In this document: piece after piece, positions 29,441-37,700 of the stretch
How positions within the stretch are numbered: the stretch's first letter is position 1
Layout: the number at the start of each line of letters is the position of its first letter
DNA from: Streptomyces thermolilacinus SPC6
Lineage (GTDB): Bacteria; Actinomycetota; Actinomycetes; Streptomycetales; Streptomycetaceae
Assembly: GCF_000478605.2 (NCBI RefSeq)
Contig: NZ_ASHX02000001.1
Location: 1,775,895-1,839,894 of the forward strand
Reading direction: 5' to 3'
DNA length: 64,000 nucleotides
Notes under the pieces: generated by a model
Database searches by the model: none
The model's input: the letters and a program-made list of their open reading frames with translations, nothing else
Told to the model about the DNA's origin: nothing
Position numbers and translations under genes: made by a program

Positions 29441-30700
29441 ATGTCGCTTCTGAACACCCCTCTCCACGAGCTGGACCCGGACGTCGCCGCCGCCGTCGAC
29501 GCCGAGCTCCGCCGCCAGCAGAACACCCTGGAGATGATCGCCTCGGAGAACTTCGCTCCGGTCGCGGTCATGGAGGCCCAGGGCTCCGTCCTCACCAACA
29601 AGTACGCCGAGGGCTACCCCGGCCGCCGGTACTACGGCGGCTGCGAGCACGTCGACGTGGTCGAGCAGATCGCCATCGACCGCATCAAGGCGCTGTTCGG
29701 TGCCGAGCACGCCAACGTGCAGCCGCACTCCGGCGCGCAGGCCAACGCCGCGGCGATGTTCGCCCTGCTCAAGCCGGGCGACACGATCATGGGTCTGAAC
29801 CTCGCGCACGGCGGGCACCTGACCCACGGCATGAAGATCAACTTCTCCGGCAAGCTCTACAACGTCGTCCCGTACCACGTGGACGACGCCACGGGCCAGG
29901 TGGACATGGCCGAGGTCGAGCGCCTCGCCAAGGAGTCCAAGCCGAAGCTGATCGTCGCCGGCTGGTCCGCGTACCCGCGGCAGCTGGACTTCGCGGCGTT
30001 CCGCCGGATCGCCGACGAGGTCGGCGCGTACCTGATGGTGGACATGGCCCACTTCGCGGGCCTCGTCGCGGCCGGGCTCCACCCGAACCCGGTGCCGCAC
30101 GCCCACGTGGTCACCACGACCACCCACAAGACGCTGGGCGGCCCGCGCGGCGGTGTCATCCTGTCCACCGCCGAGCTCGCCAAGAAGATCAACTCCGCGG
30201 TCTTCCCCGGCCAGCAGGGCGGCCCGCTGGAGCACGTCATCGCGGCGAAGGCGGTCTCCTTCAAGGTCGCGGCGAGCGAGGAGTTCAAGGAGCGCCAGCA
30301 GCGCACCCTGGACGGCGCGCGGATCATCGCCGAACGCCTGGTCCAGGCCGACGTGACGGAGGCGGGCGTCTCCGTCCTGTCCGGCGGCACGGACGTGCAC
30401 CTGGTCCTGGTGGACCTGCGCAACAGCGAGCTGGACGGCCAGCAGGCCGAGGACCGCCTCCACGAGGTCGGCATCACGGTCAACCGGAACGCCATCCCGA
30501 ACGACCCGCGGCCCCCGATGGTCACCTCGGGCCTGCGGATCGGCACCCCGGCGCTGGCCACGCGCGGCTTCCAGTCGGAGGACTTCACCGAGGTCGCCGA
30601 CATCATCGCCGAGACGCTGAAGCCGTCGTACGACGCCGAGGCGCTGAAGGCCCGGGTCACGGCCCTCGCCGCCAAGCACCCGCTCTACCCCGGTCTGTAG
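29441..30700 (+). CDS. glyA: Serine hydroxymethyltransferase
   Basis: PLP enzyme interconverting serine and glycine with tetrahydrofolate. 419 residues from the ATG at 29441; a GTG directly before it (29438) is also possible. The N-terminus has [15 protein letters not shown] and [11 protein letters not shown], and the PLP Lys is K230 in [14 protein letters not shown]. It follows gcvH by 34 nt, so glycine cleavage and glycine/serine exchange are coordinated. An inverted repeat lies past its stop. Confidence 0.97.
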   Translation: MSLLNTPLHELDPDVAAAVDAELRRQQNTLEMIASENFAPVAVMEAQGSVLTNKYAEGYPGRRYYGGCEHVDVVEQIAIDRIKALFGAEHANVQPHSGAQANAAAMFALLKPGDTIMGLNLAHGGHLTHGMKINFSGKLYNVVPYHVDDATGQVDMAEVERLAKESKPKLIVAGWSAYPRQLDFAAFRRIADEVGAYLMVDMAHFAGLVAAGLHPNPVPHAHVVTTTTHKTLGGPRGGVILSTAELAKKINSAVFPGQQGGPLEHVIAAKAVSFKVAASEEFKERQQRTLDGARIIAERLVQADVTEAGVSVLSGGTDVHLVLVDLRNSELDGQQAEDRLHEVGITVNRNAIPNDPRPPMVTSGLRIGTPALATRGFQSEDFTEVADIIAETLKPSYDAEALKARVTALAAKHPLYPGL

Positions 30701-30745
30701 GAATACCGGGCGCCTTATCCGCGTCCGGTACGGCACGACCATATT

Positions 30746-30791
30746 GCGGGGCACCGCGCACACTGGAAGACGAGTGAGTGCGGTGCCCCGC
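30746..30791 (+). terminator. Hairpin between glyA and sdaA
   Basis: Perfect 12-bp arms, GCGGGGCACCGC (30746-30757) and GCGGTGCCCCGC (30780-30791), enclose 22 nt. It could partly terminate glyA transcription or act as an attenuator for sdaA, which begins 96 bp later. The C/T-rich stretch at 30800-30850 is otherwise featureless. Confidence 0.65.
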
Positions 30792-30887
30792 GCCATGTCC
30801 CCCGTCCCCTTCTCCCCCTCCCCCCACCCCAGCCCTCCCTGCACCACCCATGGCAGACAGCGGCGTCTACCACCTAGGAGTACTCCC

Positions 30888-32255
30888 GTGGCCATCTCGG
30901 TCTTCGACCTGTTCTCGATCGGCATCGGCCCGTCCAGCTCCCACACGGTCGGCCCCATGCGGGCGGCCCGGATGTTCGCGCGCCGACTGAAGAACGAGGG
31001 CCTCCTCGCCCCGACCGCCTCGGTCCGCTGCGAGCTGTACGGCTCGCTGGGCGCGACCGGCCACGGCCACGGCACGCCCAAGGCCGTCCTGCTGGGCCTG
31101 GAGGGCAACTCGCCCCGTACCGTCGATGTCGAGAGCGCCGACGAGCAGGTCGAGCGGATCAAGGAGAGCGGGCGGATCAGCCTGCTCGGCGCCCATGACA
31201 TCCCCTTCGACTTCGACCAGGACCTGGTCCTGCACCGGCGCGAGACCCTCCCGTACCACGCCAACGGCATGACCCTGTGGGCGTACGACGCCGACGGCGC
31301 GACGCTGCTGGAGAAGACGTACTACTCGGTCGGCGGCGGGTTCGTCGTGGACGAGGACGCGGTCGGCGCGGACCGGATCAAGCTGGACGACACGGTCCTG
31401 AAGTACCCGTTCCGCACGGGCGACGAGCTGCTGCGGCTCACCCGCGAGACGGGCCTGTCGATCTCCGCGCTGATGCTGGAGAACGAGAAGGCGTGGCGCA
31501 CGGAGGAGGAGATCCGCGCCGGGCTGCTGGAGATCTGGCGGGTCATGCGGGAGTGCGTCGACCGGGGCATGTCCCGCGAGGGCATCCTGCCGGGCGGTCT
31601 GAAGGTCCGCCGCCGCGCCGCCACGACCGCCCGCAAGCTCCGCTCCGAGGGCGACCCGCAGGCGCTCTCCATGGAGTGGATCACCCTGTACGCGATGGCG
31701 GTCAACGAGGAGAACGCCGCCGGCGGCCAGGTCGTCACCGCCCCGACGAACGGCGCGGCCGGCATCATCCCGGCGGTGCTGCACTACTACATGAACTTCG
31801 TGCCGGGCGCCGACGAGGACGGCGTCGTGCGCTTCCTGCTGGCGGCGGGCGCGGTCGGCATGCTGTTCAAGGAGAACGCCTCCATCTCCGGCGCCGAAGT
31901 CGGCTGCCAGGGCGAGGTCGGCTCGGCCTGCTCGATGGCGGCGGGCGCCCTCGCGGAGGTCATGGGCGGCTCCCCCGAGCAGGTGGAGAACGCCGCCGAG
32001 ATCGGCATGGAGCACAACCTGGGCCTGACCTGCGACCCGGTCGGCGGCCTCGTCCAGATCCCGTGCATCGAGCGCAACGGCATGGCCGCGGTGAAGGCCG
32101 TGACGGCGGCCCGCATGGCGATGCGCGGCGACGGCAGCCACAAGGTCTCCCTCGACAAGGTCATCAAGACCATGAAGGAGACCGGCGCGGACATGTCCGT
32201 CAAGTACAAGGAGACCGCCCGGGGCGGCCTGGCGGTCAACATCATCGAGTGCTGA
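30888..32255 (+). CDS. sdaA: L-serine ammonia-lyase (4Fe-4S serine deaminase)
   Basis: Converts L-serine to pyruvate and ammonia with a [4Fe-4S] cluster. Single-chain type, 455 residues, with the beta-domain start [18 protein letters not shown]. The cluster Cys candidates lie in [16 protein letters not shown] and QIPCIERNG. The protein ends in NIIEC; a C-terminal Cys that enters the empty active site is a feature I recall from the Legionella enzyme. The GTG at 30888 has AGGAG upstream. Position after glyA indicates removal of surplus serine. Confidence 0.96.
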   Translation: MAISVFDLFSIGIGPSSSHTVGPMRAARMFARRLKNEGLLAPTASVRCELYGSLGATGHGHGTPKAVLLGLEGNSPRTVDVESADEQVERIKESGRISLLGAHDIPFDFDQDLVLHRRETLPYHANGMTLWAYDADGATLLEKTYYSVGGGFVVDEDAVGADRIKLDDTVLKYPFRTGDELLRLTRETGLSISALMLENEKAWRTEEEIRAGLLEIWRVMRECVDRGMSREGILPGGLKVRRRAATTARKLRSEGDPQALSMEWITLYAMAVNEENAAGGQVVTAPTNGAAGIIPAVLHYYMNFVPGADEDGVVRFLLAAGAVGMLFKENASISGAEVGCQGEVGSACSMAAGALAEVMGGSPEQVENAAEIGMEHNLGLTCDPVGGLVQIPCIERNGMAAVKAVTAARMAMRGDGSHKVSLDKVIKTMKETGADMSVKYKETARGGLAVNIIEC

Positions 32256-32286
32256 CCGGGCGGTCCCGGTCCCGGGCCGCCGTACG

Positions 32287-32326
32287 CCGAGGGGGCGCCG
32301 CCGCGGGACGCGGGGCGCCCCCTCGG
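32287..32326. terminator. Bidirectional terminator between sdaA and EF-hand gene
   Basis: Thirteen-bp perfect arms (CCGAGGGGGCGCC at 32287-32299 and complement at 32314-32326) with a 14-nt loop lie between two convergent stops at 32255 and 32334. Confidence 0.85.
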
Positions 32327-32333
32327 GCGTGGT

Positions 32334-32549
32334 TCAGGCCTTGTTGAGGCGGGCCCAGAACTCGTCCCAGCTCAGGAGGCCGTCGCCGTTGCCGTCCTGG
32401 GCGTTGATGACCGCCTGGGCGACCGTCTCGGTGACGTTGAAGTCGCCGAGCTGCGCCATGACGCTCTTGTACTCCGCGGCCGTGATGAACCCGTCGCCGT
32501 TCACGTCGTAACGGTCGAAAGCCTTGCGCGCAGACTCGATGTCCGCCAT
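32334..32549 (-). CDS. Two-EF-hand calcium-binding protein
   Basis: A 71-residue calmodulin-like protein with two canonical 12-residue loops: residues 15-26 (DVNGDGFITAAE) and 52-63 (DGNGDGLLSWDE). All coordinating positions are filled, so both sites should bind calcium. There is no signal peptide or membrane span. A good AAGGGGTGGAG site precedes the ATG at 32549. Small EF-hand proteins of this size are known in Streptomyces and are thought to act as calcium sensors or buffers. It is monocistronic, with the GNAT gene divergent. Confidence 0.93.
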   Translation of the reverse strand: MADIESARKAFDRYDVNGDGFITAAEYKSVMAQLGDFNVTETVAQAVINAQDGNGDGLLSWDEFWARLNKA

Positions 32550-32640
32550 CGCTCCACCCCTTCATATGTTCGTACTACGGCCGTAAGAGTAGCGGGAGGG
32601 GTGAGGACCGGCCGCTGTGGGCCACCAGGATGATGAGGGC

Positions 32641-33279
32641 ATGAGCGATGAGGTGGCACGTGTGCTCCAGGCCGCGGCGCGCGGCGAGTTCCCCGTCCCG
32701 GACGGCACCACACGGATCGTTCCGCAGCCGAACCGGCGCGACGCCGGTGTGCTGGCCTTCACGGCGCACTCGGTGGTCTTCCTCGACGAGGACCCGGAGT
32801 GGATCAGGGCCGAGCTGGACGCCGCCGGGTGCGACCCGCTGGCCGCGTCGGTGCACCCGCTGTTCCTGGCGTCGCTGATGCGCCGCACCGGCCGGACGAT
32901 GGACGCGGTGGACCTGCTCACCGTGGCGTCTGCGCTGCCCGGTGAACCACCCGTGCCGCTGCGGGAGATCGAGGACCCCGAGCACCCGCGGGTGGTGCGG
33001 GCGCTGCAATACCGGGACGACGTACGGGTGTGGCGGGCGGACGGCGGCGTCCTCATCCTGGGGCGTGCCGTCGCGGGGCGCTGGGAAGCGGCGGTCGAGG
33101 TGGACGACCACGCGCAGGGCCGGGGCCTCGGCGTGCGGCTGGCGCTTGCGGCGCGCCATCTGGTGCCGGACGGACACGTGTGGGCGCAGCAGTCGCCGGG
33201 CAACTCGCGCAGCGTGCGGGCGTTCCAGGCGGCGGGCTACCGGGCGGTGGGCGCGGAGGCCCTACTCGTCGCCCACTGA
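32641..33279 (+). CDS. GNAT-family N-acetyltransferase
   Basis: A 212-residue acetyltransferase. The acetyl-CoA site is HAQGRGLGVRLALAARHLV (motif A, Q/RxxGxG/A), followed by VWAQQSPGNSRSVRAFQAAGYRAVG. The N-terminal 110 residues are less conserved. I start at the ATG at 32641 (GATGAGGGC upstream); a GTG at 32617 would add eight residues. Substrate unknown. Its last codons are repeated once beyond the stop. Confidence 0.87.
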   Translation: MSDEVARVLQAAARGEFPVPDGTTRIVPQPNRRDAGVLAFTAHSVVFLDEDPEWIRAELDAAGCDPLAASVHPLFLASLMRRTGRTMDAVDLLTVASALPGEPPVPLREIEDPEHPRVVRALQYRDDVRVWRADGGVLILGRAVAGRWEAAVEVDDHAQGRGLGVRLALAARHLVPDGHVWAQQSPGNSRSVRAFQAAGYRAVGAEALLVAH

Positions 33280-33310
33280 GGCGCGGAGGCACTGCTGGTG
33301 GCCCACTGGG
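33251..33310. repeat. 30-bp tandem duplication over the GNAT stop codon
   Basis: The segments 33251-33280 and 33281-33310 match at 25 of 30 positions. The first codes for the last residues AEALLVAH and the stop; the second would continue the same frame with a Trp codon in place of the stop. Past it, 33311-33446 is GC-rich with no gene. Confidence 0.8.
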
Positions 33311-33446
33311 CGCGGTCGGCGGCACGGCGCGCGTCGGGGGCTCAGCCACGAGCGCGGCGACCGGGCCCGGAGCGCCGGGCGGGCCCCGGGGCCGCCGGGT
33401 GGCCGCCCCGGTGTACCCGGGGCGCCGGGCGGACCCGGGCGGGCGG

Positions 33447-34049
33447 TCAGATCCAGCCGTGCCGCTGGGCTATGCCGATCGCGTCCACCAGGGTCCTGGC
33501 GTGCAGTTTGCCGATGGACGACGACAGCCGGTTGCGTACCGTGCCGACGCTGAGGAACAGGTCGGCGGCGATCTCGCGGGCGGTGGCGCCCTGGGCGGCC
33601 AGCCCTAACGCCTCCGCCTCCCGCTCCGTCAGCGGACAGGGCTCGGGGCGCCGGTCGCGCAGGCGCGCGTCCACCACGCGTCCTCCGGCGGCCACCCGGC
33701 GTATGGCGTCGGCGGTCTCCTCCGGGGTGGCGCTCTTCAGGAGGTAGCCGCGCGCCCCGGCGGCGAGCGCCCGCGCCAGGTGCCCGGGCCGTTCGATGGC
33801 GGTCAGCATCAGCGGCCGGCACGTCGGCACCCGCCCGATGAGCGCCCCGGCGAGGGCGATGCCGTCCATGCCGCCGGGCAGGTCGATGTCGAGCAGGGCG
33901 ACGTCGGGGCGGAGCCGGGCCGCCTTGGCGAGAGCGCACTCCGCGTCGGCGGCCTCGCCGACGACCTCGATGCCGAGAGCGGTGTTCAGGAGCGCCACGA
34001 GCCCGGCCCGCACGACGGCGTGGTCCTCGACCACCAGCACCCTGATCAT
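33447..34049 (-). CDS. NarL/FixJ-family response regulator
   Basis: A 200-residue two-component regulator. The receiver domain has E8/D9, the phosphoacceptor D54 (VALLDIDLPGG) and the Lys in YLLKSATPEE. The C-terminal LuxR-type helix-turn-helix reads REAEALGLAAQGATAREIAADL, then SVGTVRNRLSSSIGKL. Codon 148 is TTA (33606-33608), within the DNA-binding domain, so full-length translation should need bldA. It follows the membrane-protein gene by 30 nt and is probably co-transcribed with it. The likely partner kinase is the divergent gene at 41117-42283. Confidence 0.93.
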   Translation of the reverse strand: MIRVLVVEDHAVVRAGLVALLNTALGIEVVGEAADAECALAKAARLRPDVALLDIDLPGGMDGIALAGALIGRVPTCRPLMLTAIERPGHLARALAAGARGYLLKSATPEETADAIRRVAAGGRVVDARLRDRRPEPCPLTEREAEALGLAAQGATAREIAADLFLSVGTVRNRLSSSIGKLHARTLVDAIGIAQRHGWI

Positions 34050-34079
34050 GTGATCGATTATGGGTGCTGGTCGGCGTGC

Positions 34080-34577
34080 TCAGCGCCGCCGGGCCTCCCC
34101 GGGGGCGGGCGCGCTCCGCCCGCCGGTGCTCCGTCGGCGCAGGAGCACGGCCCCGCTCCCCGCCGCGTACACGGCGAGCGCGGGCGCGGAGGACATCACG
34201 TCCAGGAAGCCGTCCCAGCGGGCGGCCGTCGGCAGGTCCGAGACGACGGACCCGAGCCCCACCCCGAACAGCAGCGCGGGCGCCACCAGCGCCGCCAGCG
34301 TCAGGGCGACGGCGACCGGCGCCCCGCCCCGGCCCCCGGCCACCCGGCGCACGAGCCGCGCGACGCCCCCGCCGGGCGCGTGGGACTGCGCCGGCAGTCC
34401 GCACAGCAGCCCCACCAGGATCACCCACCACCACCAGGGCGTGTCGTCCCTCAACTGGCCGATGAGCGTGGCCCCCTGGGCCGTGGCGCCGGACGACTGC
34501 CAGGCCCACGCCCACCACAGCACGAACAGGACGGAGTCGGCGAGCGGACGCGGCGCCCGCCGGATGTGTTCGGTCAT
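34080..34577 (-). CDS. Four-span membrane protein between RHS gene and response regulator
   Basis: A 165-residue integral membrane protein of no recognised family. Hydrophobic segments: ADSVLFVLWWAWAWQSSG, TPWWWWVILVGLLCGLPA, VAVALTLAALVAPALLFGVG and SSAPALAVYAAGSGAVLL. The tail is basic. ATG at 34577 with GAGGGGA seven bases before it. It lies 134 bp after the RHS stop, with two strong hairpins between, and 30 bp before the response regulator. Its place directly after a polymorphic-toxin-like RHS gene makes it a candidate immunity protein, but it could equally be a sensory partner of the two-component system. Function is inference only. Confidence 0.8.
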   Translation of the reverse strand: MTEHIRRAPRPLADSVLFVLWWAWAWQSSGATAQGATLIGQLRDDTPWWWWVILVGLLCGLPAQSHAPGGGVARLVRRVAGGRGGAPVAVALTLAALVAPALLFGVGLGSVVSDLPTAARWDGFLDVMSSAPALAVYAAGSGAVLLRRRSTGGRSAPAPGEARRR

Positions 34578-34595
34578 ATATCCCCTCGGGTACGG

Positions 34596-34680
34596 CGGGG
34601 CGGGCCGGACGTCGCGACGCCCGGCCCGCCCCGGTGTCGGCCGCCGTCCGGCGCCCGGGCCGAGAAGGGCCCGGGCGCCG
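34596..34680 (-). terminator. Two tandem strong hairpins after the RHS gene
   Basis: Hairpin A pairs 34596-34608 with 34621-34633 (13 bp); hairpin B pairs 34649-34661 with 34668-34680 (13 bp, CGGCGCCCGGGCC arms, 6-nt loop). They fill the spacer between the RHS stop (34712) and the next gene's ribosome-binding site, leaving no room for a separate promoter downstream. Partial termination with read-through is the simplest reading. Confidence 0.75.
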
Positions 34681-34711
34681 CGACGGAGGACCGTCGGTGT
34701 GGGTCGTCGGC

Positions 34712-37700
34712 TCAGCACCGCTTCCGAAGGTAGCGGTACGCGCCGTAGGCGCCGCCGAAAGCGGTCGAGTAGCTGACCCAGCGGGCGCTGGACTTGAACG
34801 AGCCCGCGAGGGCGCCGAAACCGGCGTACGTGCCGACGCAGCGGCCCAGGTGCCGCAGGCCGCCGCCGGGACGGCGGTGCGACCGGTGGCCGCGGCTGCG
34901 GTTGATCTGGCGGTGCAGCCTGCGCGTGGACTTCTGGAACCTGCGCAGCGAGCGGAACGCCCGGTAGCCGGTCCTGGCCGCCTTGTACACCTTGCGGCAG
35001 TGCTTCCAGCAGGCCCAGCCCGCGCGGGCCGCGGCGATGGCGATGGGGATCCACCGGCCGTCCAGGTCGAAGTTGTTGACCGGGTCGCCGTAGCCGTACT
35101 CGTACGGGTTGGCGCTGCCGCCGTAGACCGGGTCGTTCGACAGGAAGCGGCCGGTCACCGGGTTGTAGAGCCGCACGCCCATGAGGGTGAGGCCGGTGAG
35201 GGTCTCACTGGACCGCTGCTTGGCGCCGAGCCACGCGTAGCGCGCCGTCGCCTTGCCGGGACGCGGGTTGCCGTACTCGTCGCTGTCGAGGGCGACCGGG
35301 GCCTCCCCCGCGTCGAGCGGCAGTTGCAGCGCGATGTCGCCGTGCACGGTGGCGAGCTGGAGCACGGTGCCACCGGTGGCGCCGGTGGTCGCGGCCAGGT
35401 CGCCGCCGAGGGACTCGACGTTGCGGGTGACGGCGCCGGTGGCGGTGTCCTCGGTGATCCACCGGGGAGCGTCCTCGTCGCCGTCGTAGTGGTTGACCTT
35501 GGCGGCGGTCCGCGTCCAGGTGCCGCCCGCGTTGCTCTCCACGGTCCAGGAGCGGAAGCGGAGCGACGGGTCGAGCGCCCAGGTCTGCCGCTCGGCGCCG
35601 GCCGTCTGCTGGTGCACCAGGTCGTTGGCGTGGTAGCCGATGGTGGTTCCCGGCAGGGCGGTGGTGCGGCCGAACGCGTCGTACGTGTAGCCGGAGGCGA
35701 TGAGCCGGTCGGCGCTGTCGTACGTGTACGTGGCGGTGGTGCCGCCGCTCGTCGGGCAGTCGGCGCCCGGCTCACCGGTGGCCGTGGTCAGCGCCTTGCG
35801 GTTGGAGCGGATGTCGAAGGTGTACGAGCGGCGCGTGCACACCAGGTCCACGGTGTCGTCCACCGTCACCAGACGGCCCGCCTTGTCGTAGCGGAACGTC
35901 TGCCCGGACCAGCCCGCGTGGGTGCTGACCCGGCCGTGGCCCTCGTAGGTCACGGCGTCGGTGTAGAGGGACAGGCCGTCGCTGTCACGGGTGTAGACCC
36001 GGCTGACAGGGGTGCCGGTGGTGTCCTCGGTGACGGTCAGGGTGTAGCCGCCGGGCAGCTTCTCGGTGGCGAGGGAGCCGTCCGCGTCGTAGGTGGCGCG
36101 GAAGGTCCCGGCGACCGAGTCGGTGCGGGCGGTGGCCAGACCACGCGGTTCGGCGGTGTGGTCGTACGTGTAGGTGACGGTGGAGGGAACCGAGTCGGTC
36201 TCCTTCACCTTGCGGTCGAGCAGGTCGTACTCGACGGTCGTGGTGCCGCCGTCGGCGTCGGTGTACTTGATGAGGCGGCCGAGCTTGTCGTACGCCTTGG
36301 TGATCGTGCCGGCGGTGGGCGAGGTGATCTTGACGATCTCGCCGCTGGCCGGGTCGTACTCGGTGGTCGTCGCGGGGACCGCCTGGCCGAGGCCGCCGGT
36401 GACGGTCTCGGTGCTCTTGCGGCCGGCCGCGTCGTAGGTGGTGGTGGTCGTGCGGGTGACGCCGTTCACCTCGTCGGTGACCTGGGCGGGGTTGCCCCAG
36501 CGGTCGTACTCGGTGGTGGTGTTGACCAGCTTGTTCGGGTGCGTTCCGCCGCCGGTGATGTCACCGGCCGGGCCGGTCCAGCAGGGCTGGTCGGCCCACT
36601 CGGGGCGGCCCTGGCACCAGCCGGTGCCGGTCGCCGACCAGTAGGTGGTGACGCGGCTCGCGGCGTCGGTTCCGGTGCCACCCGGCAGCACCTGGGAGGT
36701 GACCCGGCCCTGGGCGTCGTAGCCGGTGGTGGTGGTGATGTTCTTGCCGCCGGGATCCTTGATGGTGAGGGTCGGCAGGCCCTTGGCCCAGTCGTACTGG
36801 GTCTCCTCCAGCTCCTTCTCGCCCATCACGGAGTAGTAGTCGCGCACCCGCACGCCCTTGATGGTCAGGGTCGGCTGGTGGCGCACCTTGGCGGTGCCGT
36901 CGGTGGGGCGGCCCTCGTCGTACTCGTTGACGGTCCAGGCCCGCGCGGGCACCGAGGTGCCGGCGTTGACCAGGACGGTCGTGCCGTCCTTGAGGTCCTC
37001 GGTCAGGTCCACCCGGCGGATCGGGCCGAACTCCTCCGTCTTGAGGACGCCGGAGTCGTCGTACAGGGACGTGGTGGACAGCAGGTGGGCCCGCTCGCCC
37101 GCGGACATCTGGATGATGCCGAGGTCGGTGAGGGCGGCCTTCTGCTCATCGGTGGTGCCGAGGGCCAGCGCCCGGTTGGCGGCGGTCAGCTCGCGCACCA
37201 CGTTGCCGTGACGGTCGTGCTCGGTGGCCGTGATGTGCCCGCCCGGGGTGGCCGTGTTGACGGTGCGGCCCGAGGCGTTCAGGTACGTGATGGTGGCGCG
37301 GGTGTAGGCACCGGCGGCCAGGTCGGCGCCCGAGTGGGAGGCCGGCACGGAGTCGGCCGGGAACACCGCGGTGGCGTCGGTCGGGGCGTCGCTCTGGCCC
37401 CACTTGAGGACGTCGGAGGCGCCCATGGCGTGCGGCGCCTTGGTGCCGGTCAGCGGGACGCCGTAGACGACGCTGGTGACGGCGGTGCCCTCGACGGTGT
37501 CCGCGGTGCCCTGCTTGAGGGCGTCCCGGGAGACCTTCAGCAGCATGCCGTCGCCCGGCGCGGAGCCGACCCCGGCGTTGCCGTAGGTGAGGGTGTACGG
37601 GAGCTGGCCCTTCTCCTGGACCCAGGTGACGCGTCCCTGGTAGTAGGCGTACTGGGTCTGGGTGGCCTGGCTGAGCCGCGGGTCCCACTGCTGGCGCAGG

